From NCBI RefSeq assembly GCF_025567085.1, contig NZ_JAOQJN010000004.1, positions 62,001 to 126,000 on the forward strand: a stretch of DNA of 64,000 bases, written 5' to 3'. Below are positions 8,044 through 16,012 of this stretch, piece by piece. Every line of letters starts with the position of its first letter. Positions within the stretch are counted from its first letter, which is position 1. The stretch is from Bovifimicola ammoniilytica (GTDB taxonomy: Bacteria; Bacillota; Clostridia; Lachnospirales; Lachnospiraceae). The notes under the pieces are model-generated. The model was not told where the DNA came from. It saw only the letters and a list, made by a program, of their open reading frames with translations, and ran no database searches. Both the position numbers and the translations under genes were made by a program.

Positions 8044-8169
8044 GAAAAATAATAAACTGACAAAGCATAAATTATGATAGTAGCGAAAATGATAGTAGAA
8101 AAAATATTATCTATAGTGCATCAACAATGATAAAAATAACGAGCGGCAGGCTTAGAAAAGAGGAATTCT

Positions 8170-9249
8170 ATGTATAAGATTATGACTCCCGGACCAACAC
8201 AGGTTGCCGGAAATGTAAGAATGGCAAGAATGAAAGAATGTACCAACCCTGATTTGGATACATCATTTTGTGAATTTTATAAAGAAACATGTGAACTTAT
8301 AAGTGAACTTCTTGGAACTAAGAATGAAACATTAATCCTCGGTGGAGAGGGAATCTTAGGATTAGAGGCAGCATGTGCAAGCCTTACAGAACCGGGCGAT
8401 AAGGTATTAGTTATCGACAATGGTCTGTATGGAAATGGTTTTAAAGATTTTGTTACAATGTATGGCGGAGTACCTACAATGTACACAGTTGATTATAAAA
8501 ACACAATTAATATAGAAGATTTAGAAAAATTCTTAGAGAAAAATCATGATTTCAAATATGCCACAGTAGTACATTGTGATACACCAAGTGGTATGTTAAA
8601 TGACATTTCAAGAATTTGTCCTCTATTAAAGAAATACGGAATAATGACAGTAGTAGATTCGGTATCAGCAATGTTTGGTGAATATGTAAATGTTGATGAA
8701 TTCCAGATTGATTTACTGTGTGGAGGCTCCCAGAAAGCAGTATCAGCACCTCCGGGACTTACATTTGTGGTAATAAGTGATGATGCTAAAAAGGCAATGC
8801 ATAACAGAAAGACACCGATTGCAGCATTTTATGCTAATCTTACAATATTTGACGGATATTATGAAAAGAAATGGTTTCCTTATACAATGCCAATAAGTGA
8901 TATATATGGATTAAGAGTAGCATTTGATAATATCAAGAATGATAGAGATATTTTAAAGAGACACGCACAGGTAGCTGATAAGGTAAGAACAACACTTAAG
9001 GAAGCTGGCTTTACATTTTATCAGAATTCAGGCTTCTCTAATACTGTAACAGTATTTAATGTGCCTGAGGGAATGACAGCAGATTATATATTAGAAGAAA
9101 TGAAGAAAAGATATGGTATTATGCTTGCAGGTTCGTTTGGCGAATTCGAGGGAAAAGTAATAAGAATCGGACATATGGGTGAAAATGCTTATATGGATAA
9201 AGTAGATGAAGTACTTAAGGGAATTATGGAGATTTGTGGAAAACAGTAA
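8170..9249 (+). CDS. Class V PLP-dependent aminotransferase (alanine-glyoxylate/serine-pyruvate type)
   Basis: Pyridoxal-phosphate enzyme of fold type I, 359 residues. The N-terminal 'MTPGPTQV' and 'LGGEGILGLEAA' are typical of the alanine-glyoxylate / serine-pyruvate / phosphonoacetaldehyde-type branch of class V aminotransferases; 'VVDSVSAMFGEY' holds the cofactor Asp, and Lys189 in 'GGSQKAVSAPPG' is the predicted Schiff-base lysine. The amino-group donor and acceptor cannot be deduced from sequence or context. The start is ATG with AAAGAGG upstream; 126 bases separate it from the S-component gene. A hairpin terminator follows. Confidence 0.85.
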   Translation: MYKIMTPGPTQVAGNVRMARMKECTNPDLDTSFCEFYKETCELISELLGTKNETLILGGEGILGLEAACASLTEPGDKVLVIDNGLYGNGFKDFVTMYGGVPTMYTVDYKNTINIEDLEKFLEKNHDFKYATVVHCDTPSGMLNDISRICPLLKKYGIMTVVDSVSAMFGEYVNVDEFQIDLLCGGSQKAVSAPPGLTFVVISDDAKKAMHNRKTPIAAFYANLTIFDGYYEKKWFPYTMPISDIYGLRVAFDNIKNDRDILKRHAQVADKVRTTLKEAGFTFYQNSGFSNTVTVFNVPEGMTADYILEEMKKRYGIMLAGSFGEFEGKVIRIGHMGENAYMDKVDEVLKGIMEICGKQ

Positions 9250-9264
9250 GTAAATAGATGATTT

Positions 9265-9294
9265 AAAGCCGAGTTATTCAATAATTCGGCTTTT
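9265..9294 (+). terminator. Terminator after the class V aminotransferase
   Basis: Arms AAAGCCGA and TCGGCTTT plus inner AT pairs form a compact hairpin followed by TTTATTT, 16 bases after the stop codon. Confidence 0.8.
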
Positions 9295-9428
9295 ATTTAC
9301 TTATCAGGAAATTTCGTTGAAATTGTCCTGTTAAGTAAATAACGCTCCGCGAGGATCGCATTGCGGCGGAGCGGAAAATGTTGCTATCGTAATCCGCCGC
9401 AGGCGGAGAATGTCGCAAGCGACATTCT
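9295..9428 (+). repeat. GC-rich structured intergenic element before the NrnA-like gene
   Basis: Three consecutive foldable parts occur: an AT-rich long hairpin (ATTTACTT...AAGTAAAT, 9295-9340), a GC hairpin (CGCTCCGC 9343-9350 with GCGGAGCG 9366-9373), and a perfect 10-bp hairpin (AGAATGTCGC/GCGACATTCT, 9407-9428). GCGGCGGA (9363-9370) can instead pair with TCCGCCGC (9393-9400), so two alternative folds exclude each other. The layout recalls the elements around prmA, and TATCGTA here recalls TTATCGCA there. Between 9429 and the next gene nothing else was seen. Confidence 0.5.
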
Positions 9429-9546
9429 TTATTATTGAAAATGTTCTGAAAGCTGGTAGACTTATTGAAAGATAAGTAATAATATAGGGTTTGGATAAGT
9501 AATTAATGTGAAAAAGAAAAAAATGACATAGAAATGAGGAAGAAAT

Positions 9547-10527
9547 ATGGCTTGGAATGATTTAGTAGAGTTATTAAAGGGGCATAAGACTTATTTACAG
9601 ACACATAATTTCCCGGATCCTGATGCGATAGCGAGTGCATTTGGTATGCAGCAGTTCCTAAAGAAACATGATATTGAGACAACCTTATGCTATTGTGGAG
9701 CAATTGACAAGATATCGACAAAGAAGATGCTTACGGAATTCGGAATTGATATTAAGGAATATAATCAGATTACTGATATGCAGGAAGAGGATTATATAGT
9801 AACAATTGATGGACAGAAATATAATTCGAATTTCAATGATTTACCGGGTGATGAGGTAGCATGTATAGACCATCATCCAACCTTTATAGAATGTACTTAT
9901 AGATATAAAGATATAAGAATAGCTGGTTCATGTGCAACATTAGTAACTGAATATTATGTAGAAAGTGGAACCCCAATGGACAGAAATGTTGCATCAGCGT
10001 TAATGTATGGGCTTAGAATGGATACAGCTTCACTTACAAGAGGTGTAACAGAATTAGATATAGAAATGTTTGGATATTTATATAAATATGCTGATAATGA
10101 CAAGATAACCAAATTCTACATTAATAATATGGAAATGTCTGATTTAAAAGCATATGGTGCTGCAATTGAGAATATAAGTGTTATTAACGGAATTGGTTTT
10201 GCTTATATTCCATTTGATTGTAATGATGGGCTTATAGCCATGATTTCAGATTTCATCTTATCTCTAAATGAGGTGAATGTCTGTATAGTATATGCCGATA
10301 GAAATGGCGGATATAAGTTATCAGTACGAAGCGTTGATGAAAAGATACATTCGGGAAAGCTTACTGCAGAAGCATTGAAAGGAATCGGCGACGGCGGCGG
10401 ACATTCATTTATGGCTGGCGGAGTTATATATAGTGACATAGATGAATATATGAAAGATAATATAGAAGCAGAAGTTCAAAAGAGATTTTTAAATGCAGTA
10501 AATAAAGGTTGTGAGAACGTAAGGTAA
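9547..10527 (+). CDS. DHH-family phosphoesterase (NrnA-like oligoribonuclease / pAp phosphatase)
   Basis: Manganese-dependent DHH/DHHA1 enzymes of the NrnA group remove nucleotides from 2-5-mer RNA and hydrolyse pAp. The 326-residue protein has the metal-site motifs in order: 'NFPDPDAIASAFG' (DxD), 'VTIDG', 'CIDHHPT' (the DHH motif), and a C-terminal DHHA1 domain ending 'GDGGGHSFMAGG'. The length matches NrnA. Whether it prefers short RNA, pAp or cyclic dinucleotide breakdown products cannot be told from sequence. The start is ATG, with GAGGAAGAAAT just upstream. It replaces lepA-hemN as the gene preceding hrcA. Confidence 0.85.
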   Translation: MAWNDLVELLKGHKTYLQTHNFPDPDAIASAFGMQQFLKKHDIETTLCYCGAIDKISTKKMLTEFGIDIKEYNQITDMQEEDYIVTIDGQKYNSNFNDLPGDEVACIDHHPTFIECTYRYKDIRIAGSCATLVTEYYVESGTPMDRNVASALMYGLRMDTASLTRGVTELDIEMFGYLYKYADNDKITKFYINNMEMSDLKAYGAAIENISVINGIGFAYIPFDCNDGLIAMISDFILSLNEVNVCIVYADRNGGYKLSVRSVDEKIHSGKLTAEALKGIGDGGGHSFMAGGVIYSDIDEYMKDNIEAEVQKRFLNAVNKGCENVR

Positions 10528-10576
10528 ACGAAAAATAGTAAAAAATAATAAATATAAAAATTTTTTAAAATTAGTG

Positions 10577-10605
10577 TTGACAAATGAAAACTCAAGTGAT
10601 ATCTT
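10577..10605 (+). promoter_or_regulatory. SigA promoter of hrcA-grpE-dnaK-dnaJ
   Basis: TTGACA, a 17-base spacer and TATCTT lie just upstream of the CIRCE operator, which covers the expected start of transcription. This is the standard layout for HrcA-repressed heat-shock operons. Confidence 0.85.
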
Positions 10606-10620
10606 ATGGATATGAAGTAA

Positions 10621-10647
10621 TTAGCACTCTAATCAAGTGAGTGCTAA
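10621..10647 (+). promoter_or_regulatory. CIRCE operator (HrcA binding site)
   Basis: A perfect TTAGCACTC, nine-base spacer, GAGTGCTAA inverted repeat, identical to the CIRCE consensus. It lies 16 bases after the -10 box, so bound HrcA would block the promoter of its own operon. Confidence 0.98.
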
Positions 10648-10695
10648 CAACAAACATCATAACACATGAAACGCATCATGAAAGGAACGGTGTAC

Positions 10696-11754
10696 ATGGA
10701 ACTTGATGAAAGAAAACTAAAGATACTTAATGCAGTTATCAAAAGTTATCTTAATACCGGAGAGCCGGTTGGTTCAAGAACAATATCTAAAGAGACAGAT
10801 TTGAATCTGAGTTCAGCAACTATTAGAAATGAAATGGCAGACTTAGAGGAGATGGGTTACATTGTCCAGCCACATACATCTTCGGGAAGAATTCCAACTG
10901 ATGCAGGATATCGACTATATGTTGATAAACTTATGGAAGATAAGACAAATGAATTAGACATTAAAGAAAAAAATCTTAACGATATGAAAGATTTTCTTGA
11001 TGAAAAAGTCGAAAAGGTTGAAGAATTACTACAGAATACGGCAAAACTTTTAGCTATGAATACTAATTATGCAACGATGATTACTACACCGGTTGCAAGA
11101 AATTCAAGAAAGTTAAAGTTTGTACAGTTGTCTTTAATTGAAGAAGATAAATTGTTGTGTGTAGTTGTAACTGAAGGTAACATAATTAAGAATAGGATTA
11201 TTACTCTCAAGGAAAGCTTAGATAGTGAAACAATATTAAAACTTAATATTTTGTTTAACAGTAGTCTTAACGGATTGGCACTTGAAGAGATGAATATTGG
11301 TTTGATTTCTAAGATGACGGGAAGTGCACCGGAACATATGGAATTAGTAAGAGATATAATAGAGGCAATCGGTTTGGCTCTTGCTAATGAAGATGATCTC
11401 AAGATATATACAAGTGGTGCAACGAACATTTTTAAATATCCTGAACTTAGCGAAAGCAGTACAGCAAGTGAGATAATAAGTACATTTGAAGAAAAACAAC
11501 TGCTCACAAGTCTTATAGATAAAGATGATAAGACAGATGATAAGAAAGAAATTCAGGTATACATTGGAAATGAGACTCCGGTACAGACTATGAAAGATTG
11601 TAGTGTAGTAACCGCAACTTACGAAATAGAAGATGGAGTCAGAGGAACAATCGGTATTATCGGTCCGAAGAGAATGGATTATGAAAAAGTAGTCGAAACT
11701 CTTAAGACTGTTAAAACACAATTAGATGAGAAATTTAAAAAGCAAAATGAATAG
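10696..11754 (+). CDS. hrcA: Heat-inducible transcription repressor HrcA
   Basis: Represses the chaperone operon by binding CIRCE; GroE is known to assist its folding in Bacillus. The protein has 352 residues: an N-terminal winged helix ('NTGEPVGSRTISKETDLNLS', 'SATIRNEMADLEEMGYI', 'HTSSGRIPTDAGYRLYVD'), followed by a GAF-like dimerisation region and the C-terminal 'GTIGIIGPKRMDYEKVV'. ATG at 10696 is chosen because it gives the usual N-terminus MELDERKL and has AAAGGA upstream; an in-frame ATG ten codons earlier lacks a site. It is the first gene of the operon and lies next to its own operator. Confidence 0.97.
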   Translation: MELDERKLKILNAVIKSYLNTGEPVGSRTISKETDLNLSSATIRNEMADLEEMGYIVQPHTSSGRIPTDAGYRLYVDKLMEDKTNELDIKEKNLNDMKDFLDEKVEKVEELLQNTAKLLAMNTNYATMITTPVARNSRKLKFVQLSLIEEDKLLCVVVTEGNIIKNRIITLKESLDSETILKLNILFNSSLNGLALEEMNIGLISKMTGSAPEHMELVRDIIEAIGLALANEDDLKIYTSGATNIFKYPELSESSTASEIISTFEEKQLLTSLIDKDDKTDDKKEIQVYIGNETPVQTMKDCSVVTATYEIEDGVRGTIGIIGPKRMDYEKVVETLKTVKTQLDEKFKKQNE

Positions 11755-11773
11755 GAAAGGTGGTATATAATAA

Positions 11774-12445
11774 GTGACAGATAATAAAATAGATAAAGAC
11801 AATACAGATAAAGGCAATACAGATAAAGCAGAGGAAGTGGTTGAAGAAACAACAGAAGATGTAACAGAAGAAGTTACAGATGATGTGACAAATGAAACTG
11901 AGAATTCTGGAGCAGAAGCTACAGAAAATGAATCAGCAGATGAAGATAACAACCAGAATTCAAAAGAGGGTGAAAAGAAAGGGCTCTTCAAGAAAGATAA
12001 GAAGAAAGATAAAAAAGATGAATTGATTGAAGAACTTACTGATAAATATAAGAGAACATTTGCAGAGTTTGATAACTTCCGTAAACGTTCAGAAAAAGAA
12101 AAATCAGCTATGTATGAAGTCGGAGCAAAAGATGTGATTGAAAAGATTTTACCAGTAGTTGATAACTTTGAAAGAGGTTTCAAAGCAGTTTCTGAAGAAG
12201 AATTAGCAACACCTTTTGCAGAGGGAATGGATAAGATTTACAAACAATTATTAAAGACATTAGAAGACCTTGGTGTTAAAGAAATTGAAGCCGAGGGCAA
12301 TGAATTTGATCCTAGTCTTCACAACGCAGTAATGCATGTAGAAGATGAAACATTAGGTGAGAATATTGTAGCGGAGGTATTACAGAAAGGCTATATGTAT
12401 AGAGATTCGGTAGTACGTCATAGTATGGTTAAGGTTGCAAACTAA
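11774..12445 (+). CDS. grpE: Nucleotide exchange factor GrpE
   Basis: Dimeric co-chaperone that releases ADP from DnaK. The 223-residue protein begins with about 75 residues of low-complexity acidic sequence (Glu, Asp, Thr, Asn), then a Lys-rich patch, the long helix ('LTDKYKRTFAEFDNFRKRSE') and the C-terminal beta domain ('HNAVMHVEDETLGENIVAEV', 'LQKGYMYRDSVVRHSMV'). The start is GTG with AAAGGTGG about ten bases upstream. The acidic N-terminal extension is longer than in E. coli GrpE but common in Lachnospiraceae. It follows hrcA by 19 bases. Confidence 0.96.
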   Translation: MTDNKIDKDNTDKGNTDKAEEVVEETTEDVTEEVTDDVTNETENSGAEATENESADEDNNQNSKEGEKKGLFKKDKKKDKKDELIEELTDKYKRTFAEFDNFRKRSEKEKSAMYEVGAKDVIEKILPVVDNFERGFKAVSEEELATPFAEGMDKIYKQLLKTLEDLGVKEIEAEGNEFDPSLHNAVMHVEDETLGENIVAEVLQKGYMYRDSVVRHSMVKVAN

Positions 12446-12453
12446 ACAGACAA

Positions 12454-12526
12454 TTGCAAAATATAATGGTTTAGAGCTGCTTTAATAATAGCATAGCAGA
12501 TACATTATCTGACAGGTATTTTGCAA
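12454..12526 (+). other. Long-range stem between grpE and dnaK
   Basis: TTGCAAAATA (12454-12463) pairs perfectly with TATTTTGCAA (12517-12526), enclosing smaller hairpins. There is no T run, so it is more likely an mRNA processing or stability element than a terminator. Segmental processing of heat-shock operon mRNA is known in other bacteria; applying it here is inference. Confidence 0.45.
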
Positions 12527-12593
12527 ATAATATATAGATTATTAAAGACATTAACACTATTTTAGAAAATTTATTATTTAGGAGGAATTAATT

Positions 12594-14456
12594 ATGAGTA
12601 AAATTATAGGTATTGACTTAGGAACAACAAACTCATGTGTAGCAGTTATGGAAGGTGGTAAACCTACAGTTATTGCTAACCAGGAAGGACTTAGAACTAC
12701 ACCATCAGTTGTAGCATTTACAAAGACAGGAGAAAGACTTGTAGGTGATCCGGCAAAACGTCAGGCTGTTACAAACGCAGAAAAGACTATTTCTTCTATT
12801 AAAAGACATATGGGTACAGATTATAAGGTAACTATTGATGATAAGAAATATTCGCCACAGGAAATTTCAGCAATGATTCTTCAAAAATTAAAAGCTGATG
12901 CTGAAGGATATCTTGGAGAAAAGGTAAGCGAAGCAGTTATCACAGTTCCAGCATATTTCAATGATGCACAGAGACAGGCAACAAAAGATGCTGGTAAGAT
13001 TGCAGGACTTGAAGTTAAGAGAATTATCAACGAGCCAACAGCAGCAGCTTTAGCATATGGTCTTGATAATGAAAGTGAACAGAAGATTATGGTATACGAT
13101 TTAGGTGGTGGTACATTTGATGTATCTATTATCGAAATCGGTGATGGTGTTATCGAAGTTCTTGCTACAAACGGTGATACAAGACTTGGTGGCGATGACT
13201 TTGATGAACATTTAACAACATATATGATTAATGAATTTAAGGCTCAGGAGGGTGTTGACCTAAGCACAGATAAGATGGCACTTCAGAGATTAAAGGAAGC
13301 AGCAGAAAAAGCAAAGAAAGAATTATCTTCAGCAGCCAGCACAAACATCAATCTTCCATTCATTACAGCAGTTAATGGCGAGCCAAAGCATTTTGATATG
13401 ACATTAACAAGAGCTAAATTTGATGAATTAACACATGACTTAGTTGAAAGAACAGTTATTCCTGTTCAGAACGCATTAAAAGATGCCGGACTTAATATGT
13501 CGGATATTTCAAAAGTATTATTAGTTGGTGGTTCAACACGTATTCCGGCAGTACAGGATAAAGTTAAACAGTTAACAGGTAAAGAGCCTAACAAGAGCCT
13601 TAACCCAGATGAATGTGTAGCACTTGGTGCATCAATCCAGGGTGGTAAATTAGCTGGAGATTCGGGCGCAGGTGACATCTTACTTCTTGATGTAACTCCA
13701 CTTTCACTTAGTATTGAGACTATGGGTGGTGTAGCTACAAGATTAATCGAGAGAAATACTACAATTCCTACAAAGAAGAGCCAGATATTCTCTACAGCAG
13801 CAGATAACCAGAGTGCAGTTGATATCAATGTACTTCAGGGTGAAAGACAGTTTGCTAAAGATAATAAGAGTCTTGGTCAGTTCAGACTTGATGGTATCCC
13901 ACCAGCAAGAAGAGGTGTTCCACAGATTGAAGTTACATTCGATATTGATGCAAATGGTATAGTAAATGTATCAGCTAAAGATTTAGGAACAGGTAAAGAA
14001 CAGCATATTACAATTACAGCAGGTTCTAATATGTCTGATGCAGAAATAGATAAAGCTGTTAAAGAAGCAGCAGAATTTGAAGCACAGGATAAGAAACGTA
14101 AGGAAGCAATTGATACAAGAAATGAAGCAGATTCAATGGTATTCCAGACACAGAAAGCTCTTGAGGAAGCAGGAGACAAGATTGATCCTAATGAAAAAGC
14201 ATCAGTTGAAGCAGATTTGAATGCACTTAAAGAATTAGTTGAGAAATCTAATCCTGAAAATATGACAGATGCAGAAGTTGCAGATATCAAAGCAGCACAG
14301 GAAAAATTAATGACAGGTGCTCAGAGCTTATTCGCTAAAATGTACGAACAGGCACAGGGAACAGCAGGTGCAGGTCCTGATATGGGTGGTGCAGCTAGTC
14401 AGGCAGATACAGGAGCTAATGACGATGTGGTTGATGGAGATTACAAAGAAGTTTAA
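12594..14456 (+). CDS. dnaK: Chaperone DnaK (Hsp70)
   Basis: ATP-dependent Hsp70 chaperone of 620 residues. The nucleotide-binding domain shows 'IIGIDLGTTNSCVAVMEG', 'VPAYFNDAQRQATKDAG', 'RIINEPTAAALAYG', 'VYDLGGGTFDVSI' and 'VLLVGGSTRIPAVQ'; the linker-proximal 'LLLDVTPLSLSIET' and the substrate domain ('QGERQFAKDNKSLG') follow, and the C-terminal tail is Gly/Ala-rich. It lacks the loop insertion of Gram-negative DnaK, as Firmicutes proteins do. The ribosome binding site AGGAGGAATTAATT is strong, in keeping with high expression. It sits between grpE and dnaJ. Confidence 0.98.
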   Translation: MSKIIGIDLGTTNSCVAVMEGGKPTVIANQEGLRTTPSVVAFTKTGERLVGDPAKRQAVTNAEKTISSIKRHMGTDYKVTIDDKKYSPQEISAMILQKLKADAEGYLGEKVSEAVITVPAYFNDAQRQATKDAGKIAGLEVKRIINEPTAAALAYGLDNESEQKIMVYDLGGGTFDVSIIEIGDGVIEVLATNGDTRLGGDDFDEHLTTYMINEFKAQEGVDLSTDKMALQRLKEAAEKAKKELSSAASTNINLPFITAVNGEPKHFDMTLTRAKFDELTHDLVERTVIPVQNALKDAGLNMSDISKVLLVGGSTRIPAVQDKVKQLTGKEPNKSLNPDECVALGASIQGGKLAGDSGAGDILLLDVTPLSLSIETMGGVATRLIERNTTIPTKKSQIFSTAADNQSAVDINVLQGERQFAKDNKSLGQFRLDGIPPARRGVPQIEVTFDIDANGIVNVSAKDLGTGKEQHITITAGSNMSDAEIDKAVKEAAEFEAQDKKRKEAIDTRNEADSMVFQTQKALEEAGDKIDPNEKASVEADLNALKELVEKSNPENMTDAEVADIKAAQEKLMTGAQSLFAKMYEQAQGTAGAGPDMGGAASQADTGANDDVVDGDYKEV

Positions 14457-14470
14457 TTAGAATAAGCAGG

Positions 14471-14499
14471 TCTGGCAGGGTATTTAATACCATGCCAGA
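14471..14499 (+). terminator. Hairpin between dnaK and dnaJ (partial terminator or processing site)
   Basis: TCTGGCA...TGCCAGA with an inner GGTAT/ATACC stem is followed by TTTCTT. It starts 15 bases after the dnaK stop and would lower dnaJ expression relative to dnaK rather than block it. Confidence 0.55.
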
Positions 14500-14531
14500 T
14501 TTCTTGGTTTTGCTTTGGAATGGAGAGAATT

Positions 14532-15704
14532 ATGGCAGATAAAAGAGATTACTATGAAGTGCTTGGCGTTGATAAGAATGCTGATGATGCAGAGATAAAG
14601 AAAGCGTATCGAGTACTTGCTAAAAAGTATCACCCAGATATTAATCCTGGTGATAAAGAAGCTGAAGCAAAGTTCAAAGAGGCAAGTGAGGCATATGCAG
14701 TTCTTAGTGACCATGAAAAGAGACAGAAGTATGACCAGTTTGGTCATGCAGCATTTGATGGCTCAGGTGGTGCAGGAGCAGGTGGATTTGACTTCAATTT
14801 CGAAGATATGGGAGATATTTTCGGTGATATATTTGGAGGAATGTTTGGTGGCGGAAGAAGCCAGCGAAATAGCAATGGCCCACAGAAAGGTGCTAACTTA
14901 AGAACAAGTGTAAGAGTTACTTTTGAAGAAGCAGCATTTGGATGCGAAAAAGAGATAGAACTCACATTGAAAGATGAATGTACAACTTGCCATGGAACAG
15001 GAGCGAAAGCAGGAACAACACCTGTAACATGTACAAAATGTGGTGGTAAAGGTCAGATTGTATTTACCCAGCAGTCATTATTCGGAATGGTGAGAAATGT
15101 ACAGACTTGTCCTGAATGTAAAGGAAAAGGTAAAATAATTAAAGAAAAATGTCCTGATTGTTATGGTACAGGATACAAGAGCAGCAGAAAGAAGATTCAG
15201 GTGTCTGTCCCTGCTGGTATTGATAATGGTCAGAGTATCAGAATCAGAGGGAAAGGTGAACCTGGAATTAATGGTGGTGAAAGAGGTGATTTATTAGTAG
15301 AAGTTGTTGTATCACGTCACCCTATATTTGAAAGACAGGATTATACAATTTATTCAACTTCTCCGATTACTTTTGCACAGGCTGCAATGGGTGGAGATGT
15401 AAGAATTAAGACAATTGATGGTGATGTATTATTTAACATTAAACCTGGTACACAGACTAATACAAAGATTAGATTAAAAGGCAAGGGTATACCTACTCTT
15501 AGAAATAAACAGGTACGTGGTGACCAGATTGTTACACTTATAGTTCAGGTACCTGAGAGAATGACAGCAGAACAGAAAGAAGCTCTTAGAGCGTTTGATG
15601 ATGCAATGGGCGGAAGTCTTAATGTTGGCAAAGAAGAAAAGGATAAGACTAAAGAAGAGAAGAAGAAAAAGGGTATATTCGATAAAATAAAAGATTCACT
15701 GTAA
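14532..15704 (+). CDS. dnaJ: Chaperone DnaJ (Hsp40)
   Basis: Co-chaperone that stimulates DnaK ATPase and delivers clients. It has 390 residues: the J domain (residues 1-70, 'YYEVLGVDK', with HPD in 'KKYHPDINPGD'), a Gly/Phe-rich region (about 75-115), a zinc-binding domain with four CxxCxGxG repeats ('CTTCHGTG', 'CTKCGGKG', 'CPECKGKG', 'CPDCYGTG'), and C-terminal substrate-binding domains. Start at 14532 (MADKRDYYE) is chosen over an ATG four codons earlier because GGAGAG lies between them. A terminator follows. Confidence 0.98.
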   Translation: MADKRDYYEVLGVDKNADDAEIKKAYRVLAKKYHPDINPGDKEAEAKFKEASEAYAVLSDHEKRQKYDQFGHAAFDGSGGAGAGGFDFNFEDMGDIFGDIFGGMFGGGRSQRNSNGPQKGANLRTSVRVTFEEAAFGCEKEIELTLKDECTTCHGTGAKAGTTPVTCTKCGGKGQIVFTQQSLFGMVRNVQTCPECKGKGKIIKEKCPDCYGTGYKSSRKKIQVSVPAGIDNGQSIRIRGKGEPGINGGERGDLLVEVVVSRHPIFERQDYTIYSTSPITFAQAAMGGDVRIKTIDGDVLFNIKPGTQTNTKIRLKGKGIPTLRNKQVRGDQIVTLIVQVPERMTAEQKEALRAFDDAMGGSLNVGKEEKDKTKEEKKKKGIFDKIKDSL

Positions 15705-15725
15705 TAAATATAATATATCAATGAG

Positions 15726-15752
15726 AGTCCATATATGTTGCATATATGGGCT
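15726..15752 (+). terminator. Terminator of the hrcA-dnaJ operon
   Basis: AGTCCATATATG / CATATATGGGCT is a 12-bp stem with one G-U pair, followed by TTTCTT. Confidence 0.75.
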
Positions 15753-16012
15753 TTCTTAATTTAAAAATTTGTTTTTATATGTGTTTGAAAATAAATGGTT
15801 TGCAATGGCTTTTTCTTTGTGTTAAAGTATAATAATGGCGATGGAATTATTAAATTTATGAATGAATTACAAAATGTGATAAGATATATATGATTTCAGA
15901 TTAAAAGTATATGATAAATCTAAATAATAATTCCAAAATATAAGTTTTGTGATTATGAATAGAGGAAAAGAAAATACGAAAGGAATAGTCTGTTACAGAC
16001 AGATAATCAGTT
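15753..16012 (+). other. AT-rich spacer upstream of the glycogen debranching gene
   Basis: With the terminator above, this spacer makes 308 bases without a gene. A TATAAT stands at 15828-15833 with no matching -35 box. Near its end GTCTGT/ACAGAC forms a tight inverted repeat between a GAAAGGA motif and the first ATG. No small gene was recognised. Confidence 0.3.

Noticed and set aside
8085..8110. Short direct repeat AAAATGATAGTAG-like before the aminotransferase gene
   Set aside because: Two imperfect copies of about 12 bases in AT-rich spacer; not beyond what is expected by chance.
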